From Clostridiales bacterium (lineage in GTDB: Bacteria > Bacillota_A > Clostridia > Oscillospirales > Oscillospiraceae): a DNA stretch of 44,822 nucleotides. How positions within the stretch are numbered: position 1 is the first letter of the stretch; every line of letters begins with the position of its first letter. Made by a program: the position numbers and the translations under genes. Positions 1 through 7,410 of this stretch are shown here, piece by piece. The notes beneath the pieces were generated by a model. That model saw nothing but the letters and a program-made list of their open reading frames with translations. It made no database searches and had not been told where the DNA came from. The stretch is from positions 1-44,822 of the forward strand of contig JALFGI010000341.1 in NCBI GenBank assembly GCA_022777455.1, given 5' to 3'.

Positions 1-1
1 C

Positions 2-526
2 GTGTTCCTGGTTGGTTTTGAAGACGGATTGTTCCCCGGTCAGCGTTCCATCGGGGATAAGGATGAGATGGAGGAAGAGCGCCGGCTGTGCTATGTGGCC
101 ATCACCCGAGCCAAGAAATCCCTCACCATCAGCTACGCCCGGCAGCGCATGATCTATGGCCGTACATCCTCTTCCATGCCCTCCCGGTTCCTGAAGGAGA
201 TTCCGGAGGAGTGTATCGTCAAAAAAGGCGGCTTCCGTCCCTACCAGGCGGCTGCCTCCACCGGCTATGATCGGCCCTATTCCACTTACAGTTCCCGTCC
301 CAAGCCCAGATACCACAGTGAAAGCTCCATGGTTTCTTCCAAGAGCGCCGCGCCCATGCTGGAGCTGCAGCAGGGGGATATGGTTAGCCATGCGGCCTTC
401 GGCAGAGGCATGGTGCTCACCGTTACCAAAATGGGCGGCGATGCCCTGCTGGAAATCGCCTTCGATGATATCGGCACCAAAAAGCTCATGGCAAAAACAG
501 CTTCGGTGTACCTGAAAAAACTGTGA
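2..526 (+). CDS. pcrA: ATP-dependent DNA helicase PcrA/UvrD, C-terminal part (5' truncated by window edge)
   Basis: The reading frame is open from the first bases, so only the last 174 residues of an approximately 700-750 residue SF1 helicase are present. Residues 8-15 (DGLFPGQR) and the helicase motif VI region EEERRLCYVAITRAKK, with its arginine finger, are clear. This is the ATP-coupling part of domain 2A. A variable linker follows, then a C-terminal segment (about residues 125-174, GDMVSHAAFGRGMVLTV) like the Tudor-like tail that binds RNA polymerase in PcrA. Known role of the family: 3'-5' unwinding in nucleotide excision repair, replication restart and clearing of RecA or RNA polymerase. 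The GTG at position 2 is an internal valine, not a start. yunB follows after 44 bp. Confidence 0.93.
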   Translation: MFLVGFEDGLFPGQRSIGDKDEMEEERRLCYVAITRAKKSLTISYARQRMIYGRTSSSMPSRFLKEIPEECIVKKGGFRPYQAAASTGYDRPYSTYSSRPKPRYHSESSMVSSKSAAPMLELQQGDMVSHAAFGRGMVLTVTKMGGDALLEIAFDDIGTKKLMAKTASVYLKKL

Positions 527-570
527 TTACGACCTGTTTTTTCGCATAGTCTTTCCCGGAGGGGAGCATC

Positions 571-1221
571 ATGCGGAAAAGGTTGAAACAAATACGCATC
601 TTTTTTCTCGTTTTTATCGTGATCCTGTTTGCTTCGTTTTTTGTCCTACGCAGCAAATACCGCCTGACCATCCGGGACCTGGCGGAAACCAGTGTAAAAA
701 ACGCCACCTCGGACCTGGCCAATGACGCCATTGCCAAACAAATCGAAAACGGTAATATCCAATATGACCGCATTGTCTATTTTGAAAAAGACCTCAATGG
801 CCGGATCACTGCACTAAAAACCAATATTGGGGAAATCAACCATCTGAAAACGGATATTCTGAACATCATCAACGGCCAGATCCTTGCCTTGGATGCGGCG
901 GATATCGGCATTCCCATCGGCAGCCTGTTCCTCCCGGAATTCTTCTCCGGCAAGGGACCGACGATTCCGGTCCGGATTCTTGCCATTCGGAACAGCGAAG
1001 CCTCCTTTACCAGCAATTTCTACCAGGCCGGAATCAACCAGACGTTGCATCAGCTCATTATGGAGATCGATGTGGATGCGGCGGTGCTGGTACTGGGGGA
1101 GACCAGCAGCTTTTCCATATCCAGTCAGGTGGTGGTGGCGGAAACCATCATCGTGGGAGATGTGCCGGACACCTTTATTCAAACCGGGGGAGAAACGGTT
1201 TCCGAAAAGTTGTTTCCGTGA
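571..1221 (+). CDS. yunB: Sporulation protein YunB
   Basis: This 216-residue protein has one N-terminal membrane segment (about residues 8-26) after a short basic head, which suggests a single-pass protein with most of its chain outside the cytoplasm. The region around GINQTLHQLIMEI (about 151-163) and the following V-rich strands match the YunB family, whose members are made in the mother cell under sigma-E and are needed for normal sporulation by an unknown mechanism. The start is supported by a GGAGGGGA ribosome binding site 6 nt upstream. The gene lies directly behind pcrA with no evident terminator between them. A strong hairpin follows at 1244-1279. Function beyond sporulation is not inferable from sequence. 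Confidence 0.85.
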   Translation: MRKRLKQIRIFFLVFIVILFASFFVLRSKYRLTIRDLAETSVKNATSDLANDAIAKQIENGNIQYDRIVYFEKDLNGRITALKTNIGEINHLKTDILNIINGQILALDAADIGIPIGSLFLPEFFSGKGPTIPVRILAIRNSEASFTSNFYQAGINQTLHQLIMEIDVDAAVLVLGETSSFSISSQVVVAETIIVGDVPDTFIQTGGETVSEKLFP

Positions 1222-1243
1222 ATTTCATATTCCTGTCCAAAAA

Positions 1244-1279
1244 AATTCCCGTTCAAAGCACCGGCTTTGAGCGGGAATT
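1244..1279 (-). terminator. Intrinsic terminator shared by convergent genes
   Basis: A 16-bp stem with one wobble pair (arms 1244-1259 and 1264-1279) and a 4-nt loop lies between yunB and the small minus-strand gene. Read on the minus strand it is followed by seven T residues, so it is a strong terminator for that gene. On the plus strand the T tract is weak, but the same hairpin probably also ends yunB transcripts. Confidence 0.85.
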
Positions 1280-1289
1280 CGCATTTTGT

Positions 1290-1505
1290 CTATCCATCCA
1301 GGGAAAAGTCGCTGTCCTTGAACTGAGAAAAGTCCATTGCCTTTGCTTTAAATGGCACCCGTTTGCAGGGGTCGTAGCGAAATTTGCGGCAGCTGTCGAG
1401 CTCGCTTTTCAGTCCCCGCTTGCTGCATAGACACGCGCCGTCATCAAGCTTTGCGCTGTAGACACAGTAGGAGCAGGCGCGTTCAATCTTTTTCCGAAAC
1501 AGCAT
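1290..1505 (-). CDS. Small cysteine-rich conserved hypothetical protein
   Basis: This 71-residue basic protein carries several cysteines: a CSYC pair near the N terminus, then CLC and two further single cysteines (CRKFRYDPCKR). The spacing resembles a small zinc ribbon or knuckle, although metal binding is inference. The ending KAMDFSQFKDSDFSLDG is acidic. I recognise it only as a conserved clostridial protein type of unknown function. Two in-frame ATGs exist, at 1514 and 1505. GGAGG at 1516-1520 lies only 1 nt from the first but 10 nt from the second, so I chose 1505. It is downstream of, and probably co-transcribed with, the YlbJ-like gene. Confidence 0.6.
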   Translation of the reverse strand: MLFRKKIERACSYCVYSAKLDDGACLCSKRGLKSELDSCRKFRYDPCKRVPFKAKAMDFSQFKDSDFSLDG

Positions 1506-1535
1506 AAAACTCATTCCTCCACTTTTCTAAGGAGA

Positions 1536-2516
1536 TTATACACCAAGCAGTGCGGGATTTCTACTGTTTTTTTGCAAACATTTTGAAACAGCCAGCGTTG
1601 CCGCTGCCCAGACAGGAAAAAGTGCCCATCGTTGATAATAGAATGCAGCAGCGAGAAAAGCGGCGGTGCAACCTTGCAGAATTTTTCCGGCAAAGTAATA
1701 TCGCAGCTTCAGTCCCCGGCAGACAGAGGCCGTCTGGTAGGCAACGCAGAGCCCGCCGAAGGCCAGCAGAACATTGCAGATCACAAACCGAACACCCTCC
1801 CGGGAGATGAGGTTCAGGCAGCAGCACCCATTGGAAAGCTCCAGCAGCCCGATGATTGCGATGCGCCCATCGGCGCTGACGGCCCACAAGGTCCAACGGT
1901 CCAGGAAGGCAATAACCACCCGGAACAGAATGATCCAGCCGCAGATTTTGAGCATGGCCTGAATTGCCGGTTCGATTCCGGCTTGCGGGGGATTTCTGAC
2001 CTTCCCGGGAGATTCGTTGTCTGCTTCCGGGTCGGCCAAAAGTCTGGCAGCCGTCCAGGCGCTGAGGATTTGAATCCCCCAAATTGCCCATACCAAATTT
2101 ATCCGCTGGAATTGAGAGGAGAGAATTCCAAATAAAAATGCCGGACCCACATTGCTGCAAAAGGCCAGCATCTTCTCTGCCTTCCTTCGGCTGAGACAGC
2201 CTGAGGCGTAAGCATCAGAAACGCACTGGGCCCCCACCGGATATCCTCCCAGAAAGGCCGGAACCAGGAGATATTCCATTTTCGGCGGCAGCGCAAAGGC
2301 TTGCCCCAGAAAACGAAGCCCGGGCAGGGAACCTCCGGAGAATGCTGCGGAGAATATCCCGGATAGGAATAAAAAGGGGAACAGGGATGGAATGACGGTT
2401 TTTAAACACAGTTCCACGCCCTGGGCTGCCCCAGAGAAGGCTGTCCTGCTGTCCAGGATCAATGCCAGCATCATTGCCGAAGCTGCTGCGGCTTCTAACC
2501 ATTTTCGCTTTTCCAA
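1536..2516 (-). CDS. YlbJ-like sporulation membrane protein (nucleoside-recognition/Gate domain)
   Basis: This 326-residue polytopic membrane protein has about eight hydrophobic segments. It carries features of the Gate (nucleoside recognition) domain seen in YlbJ/SpoVV and SpmA/SpmB: an N-terminal VIPSLFPFLFLSGIF segment, then FLGGYPVGAQCVSDAY (about 89-104) and CSNVGPAFLFG (about 118-128). YlbJ (SpoVV) of Bacillus is required for dipicolinic acid transport into the forespore and is about 400 residues. This one is shorter, so orthology is not certain. The start is TTG at 2516, with GAGGTGA 6 nt upstream. It is divergent from yqfC, another sporulation gene, which supports a spore role. The actual substrate is unknown. 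Confidence 0.72.
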   Translation of the reverse strand: MEKRKWLEAAAASAMMLALILDSRTAFSGAAQGVELCLKTVIPSLFPFLFLSGIFSAAFSGGSLPGLRFLGQAFALPPKMEYLLVPAFLGGYPVGAQCVSDAYASGCLSRRKAEKMLAFCSNVGPAFLFGILSSQFQRINLVWAIWGIQILSAWTAARLLADPEADNESPGKVRNPPQAGIEPAIQAMLKICGWIILFRVVIAFLDRWTLWAVSADGRIAIIGLLELSNGCCCLNLISREGVRFVICNVLLAFGGLCVAYQTASVCRGLKLRYYFAGKILQGCTAAFLAAAFYYQRWALFPVWAAATLAVSKCLQKNSRNPALLGV

Positions 2517-2533
2517 TGGGCTTCACCTCGGAA

Positions 2534-2566
2534 GAATCTATGCAAAAGGGACCATCCGCATACATA
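2534..2566 (+). promoter_or_regulatory. Candidate mother-cell (sigma-E/K type) promoter region for yqfC
   Basis: The 73-bp spacer between the divergent YlbJ-like gene and yqfC holds a CATACATA element at 2559-2566 resembling the sigma-E -10 (CATA-rich). A plausible but weak -35 lies around 2534-2542. On the opposite strand a CATAGATT element also occurs, so both genes might be read by mother-cell sigma factors. This is motif matching by eye and is tentative. Confidence 0.3.
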
Positions 2567-2589
2567 TGCTTTTCCCAAGAGGTGAAGTG

Positions 2590-2874
2590 ATGATGCCCAG
2601 ACGGAGGCTCAAGGACTACGTATCGGAGAAAGCTGTGAACCCGGAGCTCTTTCCCATTGTGCCCATTGTGGAGCTTGCCGGAAGTCATCGGGTTCTGGTG
2701 GAAAATCACCTTGGGGTGACCCAATATTCCATGGAAATGATTGGAATCAAAATGAAATACGGCGGAATCAGAATCTGCGGCTGTGGTCTGACGCTGGAGC
2801 ATATGACCAGAGTGAAGCTGATCATCACCGGCCGGATCGACAGCATCTGCCTGCTTCGGGGGGAGGAAAAATGA
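2590..2874 (+). CDS. yqfC: Sporulation protein YqfC
   Basis: This 94-residue protein matches the YqfC family in length and character: a PELFPIVPIVELAG segment, an HRVLVENHLGVTQYS segment and a C-terminal GGIRICGCGLTLEHM block. YqfC is a small sigma-E controlled protein of unknown biochemistry, always next to yqfD. The frame is open further upstream, but AGAGGTG at 2577-2583 fixes the start near 2590 (ATG ATG, either usable). The stop overlaps the yqfD start by 4 bp, so the two are translationally coupled. It is the first gene of the yqfC-to-mutS2 operon. Confidence 0.85.
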   Translation: MMPRRRLKDYVSEKAVNPELFPIVPIVELAGSHRVLVENHLGVTQYSMEMIGIKMKYGGIRICGCGLTLEHMTRVKLIITGRIDSICLLRGEEK

Positions 2875-4064
2875 AGTACATTCCTTCTGCAAGAGACAGA
2901 GTCCGGATCCAGGTCACCAGTGCCAATATCTGGGGAAGCATCCGGCTGCTGAACCGGCGCTCCATTCCCGTTTTTCGCGTTCGGCAGGAGGATGCGCTTA
3001 CATTTTCCTTTGAGATTCACCGGAGGCATTTGGCAGAGCTCCGTTCTCTTCTGGAAAAAAGGGGAGACAGAATTGCTCTGGTTCAAAAAACGTTTCTCCA
3101 TGCCATTTTCCAGAGCATTCTGCACCGGCCGGTACTCTACACGGGGCTGGTCCTTTTCTTTGCGGTCAGTTTGCTGCTTCCCACCAGAATCCTGACGGTG
3201 GAGGTGGAGGGCAATCAGACCATTCCCTCCGGAAAAATACTGGAGGCAGCGGAGGAGGCGGGGATCAAGCTGTTTACCCCCTGTGCCCAGGTACGCAGCG
3301 AGAAAATGAAAAACGCACTGCTGTCCGCTATCCCGGAGCTGCAGTGGGCGGGAATCAATACCTACGGCTGCAAAGCGGTGATTTCCGTGCAGGAGCGAGC
3401 CGCCTCCAAACCCATGCAAAAGGACACCAAAACCGTGAGCAGCATCGTTGCCGATCGGGACGGAATCATCCAGTCTTTTACCGCCCTCCAGGGCAGCGCC
3501 CAATGCCGGGAGGGGCAGGCGGTGAAAAAAGGGCAGGTACTGATTTCCGGCTATACGGACTGCGGCATCTGCATTCGTGGGGAGCGTGCCCAGGGGGAGG
3601 TCTATGCCCAGACCCTGAGAACCGTCCGGACAGTGACGCCTTCTGTATGCCAGACCCGGGAGCTGCAGCACCGGCAGCAGCGGTATTCCATCATCCTGGG
3701 AAAAAAACGAATAAATTTATGGAAAGATAGTGGAATTTGGGATAGCACTTGTGGTAGAATAAGCAGGGAATACCGTTTGACCCTTCCGGGCGGCATTTCC
3801 TTGCCGGTGTCCCTTGTCTGCGAAACCCTGTCCTGGTATTCACAGGCAGAGCAGGCGGTGGATACAGAAGATGCCCGGGGCGAACTGCTTTCCTTTTCTC
3901 AAAACTATTTGTCAGACCAAATGATTGCCGGAACCGTTTCCTATGCCGACGAGGTGCTGGACACGGAACCCGGTGTGTACCTGCTGACCGGACAGTACAT
4001 CTGCACGGAGATGATCGGCAGAGAACGTTTGGAGAACGGAGAAGCCCATGAGCAAAGTGATTGA
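2871..4064 (+). CDS. yqfD: Sporulation protein YqfD
   Basis: This 397-residue protein has the family layout: a cytosolic N-terminal domain, one transmembrane segment (about residues 88-104), then a POTRA-like region beginning LTVEVEGNQTIPS and a long extracytoplasmic C-terminal domain. Known: YqfD (SpoIV-type, sigma-E regulon) is needed for late sporulation, with an unclear mechanism. It overlaps yqfC by 4 bp and phoH by 17 bp, consistent with tight operon translation. A locally AT-rich patch lies around 3706-3770 within the coding region. I saw no convincing promoter there. Confidence 0.88.
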   Translation: MKYIPSARDRVRIQVTSANIWGSIRLLNRRSIPVFRVRQEDALTFSFEIHRRHLAELRSLLEKRGDRIALVQKTFLHAIFQSILHRPVLYTGLVLFFAVSLLLPTRILTVEVEGNQTIPSGKILEAAEEAGIKLFTPCAQVRSEKMKNALLSAIPELQWAGINTYGCKAVISVQERAASKPMQKDTKTVSSIVADRDGIIQSFTALQGSAQCREGQAVKKGQVLISGYTDCGICIRGERAQGEVYAQTLRTVRTVTPSVCQTRELQHRQQRYSIILGKKRINLWKDSGIWDSTCGRISREYRLTLPGGISLPVSLVCETLSWYSQAEQAVDTEDARGELLSFSQNYLSDQMIAGTVSYADEVLDTEPGVYLLTGQYICTEMIGRERLENGEAHEQSD

Positions 4065-5067
4065 AAGAATCGTCAACGCGGATCGTCTGGAGGACGTGAT
4101 TGCCGTTTTCGGATCCTTCGACGAGAACATAAAAAGAATTGAGGATGCAATGAACGTCCGCATCATCAACCGGGGAACGGACCTGAAGGTTTCCGGTGAC
4201 GAGGAGATGGCGGACAAAGCCGTCCGTACCCTGGAAGGGCTGCTGGCACTGGCCTCCAAAGGAGAGATCATCGACGAGCAGCGGGTACGCTACCTCATCA
4301 CCCTGGTCAACGAAGGAAACGACCAGCAGGTGGCCCAGATGACCAAAGATGTGGTGTGCATCACCGCCAAGGGCAAGCCCATCAAGGCAAAAACCGTGGG
4401 TCAACAGAAATACATGAAGGCCATCAGTCAGAACACCGTGACCATCGGCGTGGGCCCTGCCGGTACCGGCAAGACCTACCTGGCGGTTGCCGCCGCGGTG
4501 GCGGCTTTCCGGGAGAGAACCGTCAACCGGATCGTGCTTACCCGCCCGGCGGTGGAAGCGGGAGAGCGGCTGGGATTTCTTCCCGGCGATCTGCAGAATA
4601 AGGTCGATCCCTACCTGCGCCCGCTGTACGATGCTCTGTACGATATGCTGGGGGCCGAGACCTTCCAGAAATACCAGGAGCGGGGTTCCATTGAGGTGGC
4701 GCCCCTGGCCTATATGCGGGGCCGTACCCTGGACGACAGCTTTATTATCCTGGACGAGGCCCAGAACACCACCCGGGAGCTGATGAAAATGTTCCTCACC
4801 CGTCTGGGCTTTGGTTCCAAAATTGTAATCACCGGCGACATTACCCAGATCGACCTGCCGGACGATAAAACCTCCGGCTTGAAGGATGCCATCCGGGTTT
4901 TGGACGGCGTCAAGGATATCGCCATCTGCCGTCTGACCTCCGCCGATGTGGTGCGCCACGCGCTGGTCCAGGAGATCATCAACGCCTACGAGCGGGCGGC
5001 GCAGAAATCAGAGGAAAAGAATAAGCCCCGGGAATTCAAGGGGCAGTATCAGAGGAAAAAAGGATGA
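4048..5067 (+). CDS. phoH: PhoH-family ATPase (PhoH/YbeZ)
   Basis: This 339-residue protein has an N-terminal about 100-residue KH-like part followed by the PhoH P-loop domain. The Walker A motif is GPAGTGKT (about residues 136-143) and Walker B is in IILDEAQNTT (about 233-242). The segment LTRPAVEAGERLGFLPGD is characteristic of the family. PhoH-like proteins are cytosolic ATPases linked to RNA metabolism and act with YbeY, whose gene follows with a 4-bp overlap. The name comes from phosphate regulation in E. coli, which need not apply here. The ATG at 4048 has GGAG just upstream inside yqfD. Confidence 0.95.
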   Translation: MSKVIERIVNADRLEDVIAVFGSFDENIKRIEDAMNVRIINRGTDLKVSGDEEMADKAVRTLEGLLALASKGEIIDEQRVRYLITLVNEGNDQQVAQMTKDVVCITAKGKPIKAKTVGQQKYMKAISQNTVTIGVGPAGTGKTYLAVAAAVAAFRERTVNRIVLTRPAVEAGERLGFLPGDLQNKVDPYLRPLYDALYDMLGAETFQKYQERGSIEVAPLAYMRGRTLDDSFIILDEAQNTTRELMKMFLTRLGFGSKIVITGDITQIDLPDDKTSGLKDAIRVLDGVKDIAICRLTSADVVRHALVQEIINAYERAAQKSEEKNKPREFKGQYQRKKG

Positions 5068-5564
5068 GAAATAAAATCAATCTGGTATATGAAGGAAATC
5101 TTCTTCAGAAATTGGTCATCAGCGCCAACATCCGCACCTGTATCAATGCAACACTGAAGGCGGAGGGGATTGCCGTCCCCTGTGAAATCAACGTGCTGGT
5201 GACGGATGATGCGGGAATTCAGACCATTAACAAAGCCAGCAGAAGCATCGACAAGCCCACGGACGTGCTCAGCTTCCCCATGTTCAACCTGACCGCCGGC
5301 GCGCCCCCCCAGGACTGGGAGGAGTACATCGATCCCGGTACGGGACTGTGCCCTTTGGGAGATATGTGCATCAGTCTGGAGCGGGCCGTTGCCCAGGCCA
5401 AGGAATTCGGCCACAGCACAAAGCGGGAAGTGGGGTACCTGACCATCCATTCCATGCTCCATCTGCTGGGTTACGACCACCTGGATGAGGGAGAACAGAA
5501 GCGCCAGATGCGCAGCCGGGAAGAGGCCATTGCCTCCCAGATTCCGGGAATGCAGAGAGATTAA
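5064..5564 (+). CDS. ybeY: Endoribonuclease / rRNA maturation factor YbeY
   Basis: This 166-residue protein carries the zinc-binding signature HSMLHLLGYDH, with ligands H129, H133 and H139, and the conserved TDVLSFPMF segment (about 66-74). YbeY is a single-strand endoribonuclease involved in 16S rRNA 3'-end maturation and 70S quality control. The position between phoH and era is the classic bacterial arrangement and places the gene in a ribosome-maturation cluster. Length and motifs are complete. Alternative functions are unlikely. Confidence 0.96.
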   Translation: MRNKINLVYEGNLLQKLVISANIRTCINATLKAEGIAVPCEINVLVTDDAGIQTINKASRSIDKPTDVLSFPMFNLTAGAPPQDWEEYIDPGTGLCPLGDMCISLERAVAQAKEFGHSTKREVGYLTIHSMLHLLGYDHLDEGEQKRQMRSREEAIASQIPGMQRD

Positions 5565-5593
5565 AACCATTTCACCATTACAGGAGATTCGAT

Positions 5594-6481
5594 ATGAAGA
5601 CAAAAACTGCAATGATTACCATTGCCGGCCGCCCCAATGTGGGCAAGTCCACCCTGACCAACTATCTGGTGGGTGAGAAAATCGCAATTGTGTCCAATAA
5701 GCCCCAGACAACCCGGAACCGGATCTGCGGCATTGTCACCCGGGGAGATACCCAGTTCGTCTTTGTGGATACGCCGGGCTACCATCGTCCCAGAACCAAG
5801 CTGGGCGACTATATGGTGAATGTGGCCCAGGAATCCATCGCCGATGTGGATCTGACCATTCTGGTGGTGGAGCCCATTGCCTCCATCGGCCCCCAGGAGG
5901 AAGGCCTGCTGCAAAAAATCCAGGGTAGTCATTGTCCTGCCGTGCTGGCCATCAACAAGATTGACACCGTGGAGAAGGACAAGCTCCTGGAAGTGATCAA
6001 TGTCTATTCCCAGAAGGCGGATTTTGATGCCGTTGTCCCCATTTCCGCCAAGACCGGTGACGGTGTGGAGGATCTGCTGGGCGTATGTGAAAAGTATGCC
6101 CAGGAGGGCCATTTCCTGTTCCCGGAGGATGTCACCACCGACCAGCCGGAACGCCAGGTGATGGCAGAAATCATTCGGGAGAAGCTGCTGTGGTGTCTGG
6201 ACCGGGAGGTGCCCCACGGAACTGCGGTGGAGATCACCAAATTCTCCGAACGGGACAATGGAATCATCGACATCGACGCCACCATCTACTGCGAGAAGGC
6301 CAGCCACAAGGGCATCATCATCGGCAAGGGCGGGGAGATGCTGAAAAAGATTTCCTCCATGGCCCGTTCCGACTGTGAAAAATTCATGGGCACCAAGGTG
6401 TATCTGACCACCTGGGTCAAGGTGAAGGAAAACTGGCGGGACAGCGACTTCCTGGTCCGCAATTTTGGCTATAGTGAATAA
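5594..6481 (+). CDS. era: GTPase Era (30S assembly)
   Basis: This 295-residue GTPase has G1 GRPNVGKST (about 12-20), the switch segment NKPQTTRNRI, G3 DTPGYH, G4 NKID (about 117-120) and a C-terminal KH domain with the GKGGEMLKK loop (about 240-248). Era binds the 3' end of 16S rRNA and helps late 30S assembly. It fits functionally with the YbeY gene upstream. GGAG lies about 8 nt before the start. Full-length and intact. Confidence 0.97.
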   Translation: MKTKTAMITIAGRPNVGKSTLTNYLVGEKIAIVSNKPQTTRNRICGIVTRGDTQFVFVDTPGYHRPRTKLGDYMVNVAQESIADVDLTILVVEPIASIGPQEEGLLQKIQGSHCPAVLAINKIDTVEKDKLLEVINVYSQKADFDAVVPISAKTGDGVEDLLGVCEKYAQEGHFLFPEDVTTDQPERQVMAEIIREKLLWCLDREVPHGTAVEITKFSERDNGIIDIDATIYCEKASHKGIIIGKGGEMLKKISSMARSDCEKFMGTKVYLTTWVKVKENWRDSDFLVRNFGYSE

Positions 6482-6534
6482 TTACCAGGGGTATTTCCCT
6501 TCCGGCTGCAAAACCTATTCCCGGAGGGATGGGA

Positions 6535-6684
6535 ATGAAAGCGGAAGATTTTTGGAATGTATTTCTGGAAACCGGTGCGCCGGAAGCGTACCTGCTCTAT
6601 AGCGCCGCGCTGAAAACGGAGGGAAATCATGTACCTGACGATCCAGGGTGTAGTCCTCAGAGTGTCGGACTACAACGACCATGA
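6535..6684 (+). CDS. yqzL: YqzL-family small protein overlapping recO
   Basis: A 49-codon ORF sits between era and recO, exactly where Bacillus and many Clostridia carry yqzL. It starts MKAEDFWNVFLETGAPEAYLLY, and the WxxF..TG....YLLY pattern fits what I know of YqzL proteins (about 47 residues). GGAGGG at 6523-6528 lies 6 nt before the ATG at 6535; another in-frame ATG at 6529 abuts the ribosome binding site. The 3' third overlaps the start of recO in another frame by 56 bp. The C-terminal sequence after about residue 27 looks unconstrained. Function in any organism is unknown. Confidence 0.65.
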   Translation: MKAEDFWNVFLETGAPEAYLLYSAALKTEGNHVPDDPGCSPQSVGLQRP

Positions 6685-7396
6685 CGCACTGCTCACGGTT
6701 CTGACCAGAAAGCACGGCAAGCTCACCGTCAAGGCCAGAGGGCTGCGCCGGAAGAACAGCCCCCTGGCTGCCGTATGCCAGCTTCTTGCCTACGGGGAAT
6801 TCACGGTGTTTGAATACCGGGGGCAGTACACGATCAATGAAGCCCATGTCCTCAATCTGTTTCAAAACCTTCGGGCGGACCTGGAGCAGCTTTCCCTGGC
6901 CTCTTATTTTGCCCAGGTGGCAGAGGTCCTGTCCCAGGAGGATTATCCCACGCCGGACCTCCAGTCCCTGCTGCTGAACTGTCTCTACGGCCTTTCCAAT
7001 CTGAAGCAGCCGCTGGATCAGGTGAAAGCGGTCTTTGAGCTTCGCGCAGCCTGCCTTTCCGGCTACACCCCGGATCTGTTCGGCTGCCATGTCTGCGGGA
7101 GCCAGACGCCGGACCGGTTCGATCTGTCCTCCGGCCTGCTGGAATGCCAGAACTGCCGGGACGCTTCCTCCGGCGGCATTCGTCTGCCGGTGACGCCGGG
7201 AATTCTGGAGGCCATGCGCTTCATATGCTTTTGCGACCCCAAAAAGCTCTTTTCTTTTCGGTTGAATCAGCCGGAGCTGCACCGGCTTTCCCAGGTGACG
7301 GAGGGCTTTCTCACCACCCAGCTGGAACGGAGCTTTTCGGCATTGGATTACTATAAATCACTGCGCCTGAACCATGAGGAAATGGAATCTACATAA
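6629..7396 (+). CDS. recO: DNA repair protein RecO
   Basis: This 255-residue protein has an N-terminal OB-fold (VLRVSDYNDHDALLTVLT, then RGLRRKNSPLA) and an alpha-helical domain containing a four-cysteine zinc site (CHVCG and CQNC, about residues 152-174). RecO loads RecA onto SSB-coated single strands with RecR and anneals strands. It follows era, as in other Firmicutes, with yqzL overlapping its start. GGAGGG precedes the ATG by a few nt. Complete. Confidence 0.95.
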   Translation: MYLTIQGVVLRVSDYNDHDALLTVLTRKHGKLTVKARGLRRKNSPLAAVCQLLAYGEFTVFEYRGQYTINEAHVLNLFQNLRADLEQLSLASYFAQVAEVLSQEDYPTPDLQSLLLNCLYGLSNLKQPLDQVKAVFELRAACLSGYTPDLFGCHVCGSQTPDRFDLSSGLLECQNCRDASSGGIRLPVTPGILEAMRFICFCDPKKLFSFRLNQPELHRLSQVTEGFLTTQLERSFSALDYYKSLRLNHEEMEST

Positions 7397-7410
7397 ATTA
7401 GGAGATTACA

